DNA of 64,000 bases from Lepas anatifera. Taxonomy: Eukaryota; Arthropoda; Thecostraca; Lepadidae. Below the pieces are notes generated by a model. The model did no database searches and was not told the DNA's origin. It saw only the letters and a list, made by a program, of their open reading frames with translations. The translations under genes were made by a program, and so were the position numbers. Of the stretch, positions 1 through 64,000 are shown piece by piece (positions within the stretch are counted from its first letter, which is position 1; every line of letters begins with the position of its first letter). Location: contig JAOTON010002103.1 in the NCBI GenBank assembly GCA_034440635.1, forward strand, positions 503,501 to 567,500, read 5' to 3'.

Positions 1-395
1 TGCTGGCGACTATGAATGTGTGAGTGTTGTGACTGTATGTAATGCTTGCTGGCGAGTATGAATGTGTGAGTACTGCGACTGTATGTAATGCTTGCTGGCG
101 AGTATTGATTTGTGAGTGCTACGACTGTGTGGCTGTATGTAATGAGTGCTGACGACTGTGAATGTGAGAGTGTTACGACTGTATGTAATGCGTGCTGGCG
201 ACAATGAATTTGATAGTGTTTCGACTATATGTACTACGTGCTGGCGACTATGAAAGTGTGAGTGTTGTGACTGTATGTAATGCTTGCTGGCGAGTATGAA
301 TGTGTGAGTGCTGCGACTGTATGTATTGCGTGCTGGCGACTGTGAATGTGTGAGTGCTGCGACTGTATGTAATGCGTGCTGGCGACTATGAATGA
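1..395. repeat. Minisatellite, about 45 bp unit, 8 copies
   Basis: Degenerate tandem repeat containing GTGCTGGCGACTATGAATG and GACTGTATGTAATGC in every unit. The left edge is cut by the window start. The short open frames through it are artefacts. Confidence 0.85.
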
Positions 396-734
396 CCTCT
401 TTTCAATGACTAGTTTGAAACGTGGAACGTGGTCTAGCATAGGTGTCAAGAAAACGTAATACATTGATGACTGCCACTTATGCTCCTAATCATAGCCTCT
501 TATAGATAAAAACATTTTGTTTGCATCTTTATTCATTTGTGGCACAAATACAGAAGTTCGATCGTTATTATTGAAAACGTTATTAGATAATCTCAGCAGT
601 CATATATGGATACGTTATACGTCTAGCAAAGACAAATAGATAATACAAAATATTAGTATTTTCAACTATTTGAAGCATAAATAAGACTCATTTCGTTTAT
701 TCCAATGTGCCAAATGCCCTGTAATCAGTACAAG
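396..734. other. AT-rich stretch, nothing recognised
   Basis: No coding signal, repeat or RNA gene recognised. It lies downstream of the chitinase 3' end on the minus strand. Confidence 0.4.
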
Positions 735-925
735 CAGGGTGGTCTGGTGACTTCCTCGCCTGCCTTCAGACCGGACAGCATGAACTGGCGTGGGTTCAGT
801 CCCCACGGCGGGAAACTGCCTTCCGCGTTCCATCTGGCCCGCTGGACAGCATCCTTAAAAGTCTGGGCCAATTATCCACGTAACTGGGCAACTGTGCCTA
901 CTGGGAGTGGCCCTAATAAGAATAT
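735..925 (+). mobile_element. tRNA-derived SINE, family A
   Basis: About 190 bp similar along its length to the copy at 19205-19400: a tRNA-like head with a B box GGGTTCAGTCC at 792-802, then CCCACGGCGGGAAAC, and a tail ending in GGGAGTGGCCCTAATAA. The shared body and promoter-like B box indicate a SINE rather than a tRNA gene. Confidence 0.65.
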
Positions 926-2450
926 AAAATGTTCCTGAGTGAAGTTTGCAGTGCGCTCTGCTCAGCAAACGGCCGCCGCATAGTTCTGGGTATGTATTCA
1001 GCAGTACATCTTCTCCGAAGAGAGACATTACGCCTGTGTAGACCACCGGTCGACACGGGGCTCAGGCCCGATAAATAAACACGTCAGAACACCCGGCAGA
1101 CGGTGGCCGGTGCACGCGCACACGGACAGACACTGGACATGACAACCCCGCCCCAAACGCACGCGGCTCTTCTTATCTCGCACTGTGTATGCATGCGAAG
1201 GCAAGATCAGGGATTTTCTCATTTCACTGGGGGATCTTACCAAATTATCCTATTGCAATACTCTACACGGAACGATTGAAATAGAATGCAATGATCAGCT
1301 TTGAACAGACATCTGAGGCTGGGGCGTCGGCGGGTTCCGGTTGCCAGCGCCGCTGTCCGAGTTTTACTGTGACGGCGCCGCGACGTTGCACCTGTGGATC
1401 CCGAGCGACACATTTGGTAGTAATTGGCATACTTATGGTGGTGACTGGAGGAGAGAACTGTGTTTTTGTGTCCAACCAATCACGTGACATTCTAGTTTTA
1501 TGTTGACTATGTGGTCCATAGGTTCATAAACAATGTTGGGCTATGTTTTTTATGGATAGTTTTCCAAGCCTCTCATGTATTGTTTTAAAGGTAGAATATT
1601 CAGTAAAAAGTGAAGATACAAAAGTTTCTTCATTCTGATGTTGCCCATAACCTGCCCAGCGTCAGGTGGCACGCTGATCTTTCTATATGGTAACACTCTA
1701 CAGTTATCCCAGCCGAATAAGTCAGGGGGTGAGTGGTTAGTCAAATCCGTACAGCGCCTGTCCACATTCAGTCCCTCAGGCGCCACAGCACCCGCCCCTC
1801 AACTTTCCGTCCCAAACATTAGCCTCATCAGCTGCGGTTACAAGGCTTTAAACCCCCATCCAAGCGTATCTCAGTCTTGCCTCCTATGCAACGGGCGAAA
1901 AAGGAGAACAGTGGCAGAGAAACCATGAGAAATGATAACAAAACTGCATCAGTCACTTTTCCCCTCATTTCACTTCCCAGACTGTGCCTTGCCCTAGGGC
2001 CGGGCGTCGGCCACGGTATCGGTGTAAAGAAGGGCCGAGCCAGTGGCCAGAAGTGTCATTTCTCCCAAACCCCCAATTTTCGCCAAAAACTTTCCTCCAA
2101 AACACTGTTTTTCATGGTTTGGACCCTGTTACCCCCTCCCCCCCCCGTCGCCACCTACCTCCGCCACTGGTGGGTATCAAATTGTTTTAAAGCCTTTTAA
2201 TCAGAGCTTTGACACGGAGGTCTGAAAACCCTAATCCTGTCAACTTATAGCCGTGGAAAATCCGGTGAACGAACTGAAATCGCACCCATTGAGGTGCAAA
2301 TAATCGCTTTAATAGAGCATACATTTTATTGGAATCCGATACCTGAACTACTCATTTGGGCTGTCCATAATATTACTGTTCGATTTTTGCACGTTTTTTT
2401 AGCTGATCCCATCAAACCTTAGCCAAATGACGGGTGCTTAATTTCTATCT
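926..2450. other. Intergenic sequence, no gene recognised
   Basis: About 1.5 kb downstream of the chitinase 3' end. Short open frames exist on both strands but none shows a recognisable domain or codon signal. A G/C-rich 1060-1430 segment and a C-run near 2130 are the only compositional features. Confidence 0.4.
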
Positions 2451-2454
2451 TCTT

Positions 2455-2465
2455 TTTATTTTATT
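2455..2465 (-). terminator. Candidate polyadenylation signal of the chitinase gene
   Basis: Two overlapping TTTATT hexamers read as AATAAA on the minus strand, about 400 bp past the stop codon. This is position and motif only; the true 3' end is unknown. Confidence 0.35.
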
Positions 2466-2861
2466 GAAATAAATGATTGTGATGTGAAAAAATGGCAAAT
2501 GCTCACGAAGATAGTATTGCTCACAAACACTTTAATTATATTTCTGATAATTTCCATGCTACGGCCACTTTTTTGCATTCTTATGAGTGAGGTGCTGGCT
2601 ATTTATAAGTACATCACGCAACCAATCCGCATCGCTTGGCATCCCCTGGAGCTTGACGAGAGCAGCAATACAGTTCACAACTACACCACGGCCTTCAATG
2701 CCTCTGGTCTCACACCTGACACTAATCCGTCTGAAACAGTAGCGAATACTTCAACCTCGGCCATTCTGCACTCGGCGGCACGCGCCTAAGACAGTGCTAG
2801 CGTCTCTTGTGGTCAGGAGTCCAAACTCTAGTTCACATTTTTCATCCACAGAGAGCACCAC
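2466..2861 (-). other. Probable chitinase 3' UTR
   Basis: Sequence between the stop codon and the candidate AATAAA. A 101-codon open frame on the plus strand (2484-2789) has no recognised similarity and is probably chance. Confidence 0.4.
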
Positions 2862-59746
<56,885 letters not shown>

Positions 59747-60049
59747 CTGAAGGTGATCACACAAGTCCTCAGTGAACACAGCCTATGATGAAAGATGTGT
59801 CTCACTTATCAGAGAAGCAGAACATTGGGAGAACACATGACAAGCTAAAAAACATCATGTTTGATATATTTGATTTCGTGTTTTCTGTCCTATCGATTTA
59901 TATGAATGGATCTATATTGCAGGGTCCGAGTCGTAGAGAAGCCTGGAACGTGGCTTAGGAGTTGACCTGTGAGTTTTTTTGGAAGGCCGTGGCCGCCATA
60001 GACATGGTGGCCCCTCCCAAGAAAAGCTTTCATTTACTATGAGTAATAA

Positions 60050-61675
60050 CGATATATCAATAGAGGGGAATGGTAATATGCCAAAGTCGGAATTTCGAAC
60101 AAAGCACTTGGGAAACACATTCAGTGGACAGTTTTAGGCCATTTGACACTTCGGACCGATTTATTCCTCCCAAAACCCCCCTACTAAGCAAGAATTACAA
60201 AAACACTGTTTTCGCAGCATAATCCTTTATCGCCTGCTGAGTCCGACTGAGTTTCCTCTCTGTTTTTCGCAAATAAATTCAAGCGCATTTAAATAAGACG
60301 CACGTCGTTTCCAACACTCGTAGAAGAATCAATTTCACGGCTTCAGGCCAAAATTTGACATCAGGTCAGGTCAGGTCATTGAGCTATGACGTCATTTAAA
60401 ACACATGTAAGGGATTTTTTCTGCTACAAGGAGGGGGAGGAAACCAGGGTGTAACTCGGTTTCTTGAAGAGCTATGCTAATGTTCTAGCCATCATTGGAA
60501 AACTCTTTAAAATGTAAATCGCCGTGCTGTCATTTTTCGGCCGGGTCAACAGCAAGGCCACTAGAGGTCATCAAAGGTCACACTTTTTTAGTTTTTATTC
60601 TTCACCTTATGAGTAAGACAGGAGAAAACCATTCACTTTGCATCATAGTTAGGATCATGGTCATGATTGGAAATATTTGGAAGAAGACATTTAAAGGTCA
60701 ATACTTAAAAAGTACCTAAAAAAACTGAATACAGTTCCAAGTAAATGGAGAAAAATGTCTACCCTTGCAAGTAATTGCCCTCTCTCTTCTTGGAGTGGAG
60801 TTTAAAACAACTCCATAAAACCATAACGTTATAGGGGGTTAGGATAAATCAAATTAAACGTAACACATTTAGACCATCTTGGGAAAATAAATCAGGGACA
60901 AAGCTCACAGCATCAATAGGTTCGTCTTGGTTCAAACATTCGAACGATATGTTGCATGACCTTGCAAGGCCACATTGTAATCTGTACCTGGCGCTAACCT
61001 AGGGTCAAGGTCAAATAATGACCTTTCAATGTCTTCTTCCAAATAGTTCAAATCATGGCCATGATCCTAACTATGATACAAAGTGAATGGTTTTCTCCTG
61101 TCTTGCTCATAAGGTGCAGAATAAAAACTAAAAAAGTGCAACTTTTGATGACCTCCAGTGACCTTGCTGGTGACCCGGCCTAAAAAATTACAGCATGGCG
61201 ATTTACATTTTAAAGAGTGTTCCAATGATGGCTAGAACATTGGCATAGCTCTTCTAGAAGCCGAGATACACCCTGGTTTCCTCCCCCTCCTTGTAGCAGA
61301 AGAAAATCCCTTACATGTGTTTTTAAATGACATCATAGCTCAATGACCTGATCTGACCTGATGTCAAATTTTGGCCTAAAGCTGTAAAATTGATCATTCT
61401 AAGAGTGTTGGAAGCGATGTGCGTCTTATTTAAATACGCTGGAATTTATTTGCGAAAAACAGAAAGGATACTCAGTCGGACTCACCGTGCGATAAAGGAT
61501 TATCCTGCGAAAACAGTGTTTTTTGTAATTCTGGCTTAGTAGGGGGTTTTTGGGAGGAAAAAATCGGTCCAAAGTGTCTAGTGGCCTAAAAATGTCCACT
61601 GAATGTTTTCCCAAGTGCTTTGTTCGAAATTCCGACTTTGACATATTATCATCCCCCTCTAATATCAATGGAAAT
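60050..61675. mobile_element. 1.6 kb foldback element with about 650 bp arms
   Basis: Arms about 60050-60708 and 61014-61675 are reverse complements with scattered differences; for example GTCGGAATTTCGAACAAAGC occurs near 60087 and inverted near 61620. A spacer of about 305 bp separates them. Arms carry AGGTCA-type motifs like the TTAA MITEs. No coding capacity. Confidence 0.85.
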
Positions 61676-61969
61676 ATTTTCGATAAACATGATACATCAC
61701 CGTAATCAGCAGTCTTCGCCATCCTTCAACACGTCAACTCAAGGAGCACCACAACGATAGAAAGATAACAAATCATATTCTTGAGAAGTCGCCGATGTTT
61801 TACCAATAATGCCCGATGGGAAAAACGTTGCATTACTCCCAGACATTAAGCTGCATCAACGTTTTATCGCACAAGGACCAGCTGAAAAGAACATCTCTCG
61901 ATATTAATGATGTCATATCGATTCCACACTTAGTTTGTAGGGCTAGCTTGTTAGATTAAGAAAGGTTAG

Positions 61970-62600
61970 ATTAGATAGAGTTAGATAGAGTTGGTTGGGT
62001 TAGGTTAGGTTAGGTTATATTAGGTTAGGTTAGGTTAGGTTAGGCTAGGCTAGGTTAGGTTAGGTTAGGTTAGGTTAGGTTAGGTTAGGTTAGGTTAGGT
62101 TAGGTTAGGTTAGGTTAGGTTAGGTTAGGTTAGGTTAGGTTAGGTTAGGTTAGGTTAGGTTAGGTTAGGTTAGGTTAGGTTAGGTTAGGTATTGGTTAGG
62201 TTAGGTTGGGTTGGGTTGGGTTGGGTTGGGCTGGGTTGGGTTGGGTTGGGTTGGGTTGGGTTGGGTTGGGTTGGGTTGGGTTGGGTTAGGTTAGGCTAGG
62301 TTATGTTATGTTATGTTAGGTTAGGTTAGGTTGGCTAAGGTTAGGTTAGGTTAGGTTAGGTTAGGCTAGGCTAGGCTAGGCTAGGCTAGGCTAGGTTAGG
62401 TTAGGTTAGGTTAGGTTAGGTTAGGTTAGGTTAGGTTAGGTTAGGTTAGGTTAGGTTAGGTTAGGTTAGGTTAGGTTAGGTTAGGTTGGGTTGGGTTGGG
62501 TTGGGTTGGGTTGGGTTGGGTTGGGTTGGGTTGGGTTGGGTTAGGCTGGGCTAGGCTAGGCTAGGCCAGGCTAGGCTAGGTTAGACTAGGTTAGGACAGG
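61970..62600. repeat. Interstitial telomere-type repeat, (TTAGG)n with TTGGG and CTAGG variants
   Basis: About 120 pentamers, G-rich on the plus strand. TTAGG, the canonical arthropod telomere repeat, dominates. Blocks of TTGGG (about 62205-62286 and 62485-62540) and CTAGG (about 62363-62395 and 62545-62580) are interspersed. Confidence 0.95.
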
Positions 62601-63013
62601 ACGAGTCAGGCCAGGTTGCGTCATCAATTTGGGTTAGGTTCGTCACCTTGAAATGTTGAATGCCGGAACATCCATCCCGCCGGGCCAGTATATATTCCTT
62701 AGTGAAGGAATAAAAACAGAACGATACCTCTATCGGTAGTCTTTTTGCGGCCCTCTCCTACCCAGGATATGGCAGTACACTGGAGACTGCCTGCCGCAGC
62801 AGTGGAATCAACGCCGTGTCAGCCGGCGCCCTTGTTTCTGGTCACCCTGGCTTTAAAGTGATGCACCAGTGCGGTAAGAGTGCCGGTAAATGGAAACTTA
62901 CACTCTGCACATAGTGTGCGTTCGATGTATTAATTATAGAAAAAAGACTACTCCAGGAAATTATTTACCCGCTTCCACCATTATATCGTGTCGCGTGCAA
63001 GACGTCGGAACAT
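62601..63013. other. Upstream intron sequence, no gene recognised
   Basis: No exon or repeat recognised. Confidence 0.4.
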
Positions 63014-63017
63014 TTAA

Positions 63018-64000
63018 CCCGCGCCCCGGTGGACCTCCGAGCCCCCTTCGACCTGGTGGTGGTGTTCGAACACCCCTCTCGAACTCGGTCCCCATGCGGG
63101 ATAGCGAAAAACGCGAACGCTGGTGGATAGCTCATACAAATTCATGAAGAAACCATATAAGTCACTTTTTGGCTCAGGTCAATATTGCGGTCATGACAGG
63201 TCAGGGAAAGTGGGATTTTGAGTAAAGTTTTTGGGCTCTAGCTTCTGACAGAGTTTAGCTAGAATCTTTTTTGGGTCCGATTCGCTTCTTCTTGTCACGG
63301 CGAATCGAATGATGTATAATACGACTATACTAGGTGAAAAGACAAAAATGACCTGACATCAGGTCAGGTCAAGGCCATTTTTTATTCTAGCATTGTCAAT
63401 ATGCATATCAATCGACTCGTAATAGCAATCCAAACGCAATAATATCAAAATAAAAGTTGTTTTATCATTTCATGCAAAGTCCTTGACCTAAGTCTGAAAA
63501 CTGCTTAAATAGCCCCAGATGACCTATCAGAGGTCACAGGTCACCAATTACAACATGAATCTGGAAAGTGGTCTAGGATACTACGATTTAGAGAATATGA
63601 AGGTATTATCAGCTTTATCTACACAAATACAGCCCAATTTCTGTTTTTCCCATGTATTTCCAATGAAGAGGTCATGGTCCGTACTTGACCTTAGGTCATC
63701 GATGTGACAAATCCCGGAATATATGTTGTAGCACTCGGTAGGCCCATTATTTGGTAAATATTTCAATCCGATAAATTCACGCACTTCTTATTTATGCCAC
63801 CTTATCATTTTTTGAAGTGAGGTCATTTGACCTGCATTGGTGATCTGACCTGACATGACTCAACCTTAAGATTGTGGGAAAAGTTGAGGAATTGATAAAG
63901 GATAAGGTGTGCCAAGTACGGCGGTGCTTCGCGCCGCTGTTTTTTCGTGCCGCCGGAAAACCCTGAGGGGGTGTTCAAACACGCCCCTCCACCGGGGCGA
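63018..64000. mobile_element. TTAA-flanked MITE 4, cut by the window end
   Basis: TTAA at 63014-63017, then CCCGCGCCCCGGTGG, the same left tip as MITE 1. Contains AGGTCA-rich tracts and a CGGCGGTGCTTCGCGCCGCTG hairpin. The right tip CCACCGGGGCGA is truncated at 64000. Confidence 0.72.

Noticed and set aside
2484..2789. A small membrane protein with a hydrophobic N-terminus on the plus strand
   Set aside because: Lies in the probable 3' UTR of the chitinase on the opposite strand, with no homology or splice signals.
61970..62600. A true chromosome end
   Set aside because: Ordinary sequence, including a MITE, continues on both sides.

Overview
The window is animal DNA, most likely arthropod. 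It carries a chitinase split into 17 short exons with GT-AG introns, a 0.6 kb block of the arthropod telomere-type pentamer TTAGG, tRNA-derived SINEs, a Penelope-like retroelement, a non-LTR retrotransposon and several MITE families. The species cannot be read from the sequence; a crustacean with a repeat-rich genome is my best guess. There is no prokaryotic gene organisation, and nearly all long open frames are artefacts of tandem repeats.

One protein-coding gene spans almost the whole window on the minus strand (59746 down to 2862). Joining 17 exons at their splice sites gives an uninterrupted frame of 3048 nt (1015 codons plus stop) in which every intron phase matches. It encodes a low-complexity Ser/Pro/Arg linker, GH18 domain 1 (catalytic DGLDLDWE), a short linker, GH18 domain 2 (catalytic DGIDIDWE) and a C-terminal six-cysteine CBM14 chitin-binding domain. 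This is the architecture of insect group III chitinase (Cht7). The 5' exons, expected to hold the membrane anchor, lie beyond position 64000.

The introns hold almost everything else. From low to high coordinates: minisatellites at 1-395, 3074-8740 (25 bp unit), 8740-10640 (71 bp), 11750-12150 (37 bp), 12540-14715 (63 bp) and 15040-15549 (30 bp); a Penelope-like element at 16390-17640 and a TA-rich compound satellite to 18365; a perfect 385 bp palindrome at 19775-20159; minisatellites on both sides of the exon at 20982-21167; a hAT-like MITE at 22976-23677; a TTAA-flanked MITE at 24241-25267; a 2.4 kb inverted-repeat element at 26959-29397; minisatellites at 30745-31789 and 33435-35330; a LINE with a nested MITE at 35331-37752; the same satellite again to 39590; minisatellites at 39590-41414 and 42000-42840; an inverted-repeat region at 44330-50690 containing another TTAA MITE; minisatellites at 52957-53990, 54590-55120 and 55640-56260; a large foldback element at about 60050-61675; the TTAGG block at 61970-62600; and a fourth TTAA MITE running off the end.

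The most striking observation is that many minisatellites abut an exon and carry copies of that exon's own splice junction. Arrays at the exons ending at 31790, 41415 and 15550 repeat the end of the exon plus its 5' splice site 17 to about 37 times. Arrays at the exons starting at 33434, 52956 and 3073 repeat the 3' splice site. Four further boundaries show simple two-copy duplications that look like early stages of the same process. A second unusual signal is a symmetric array of six perfect AGGTCA half-sites inside a MITE.
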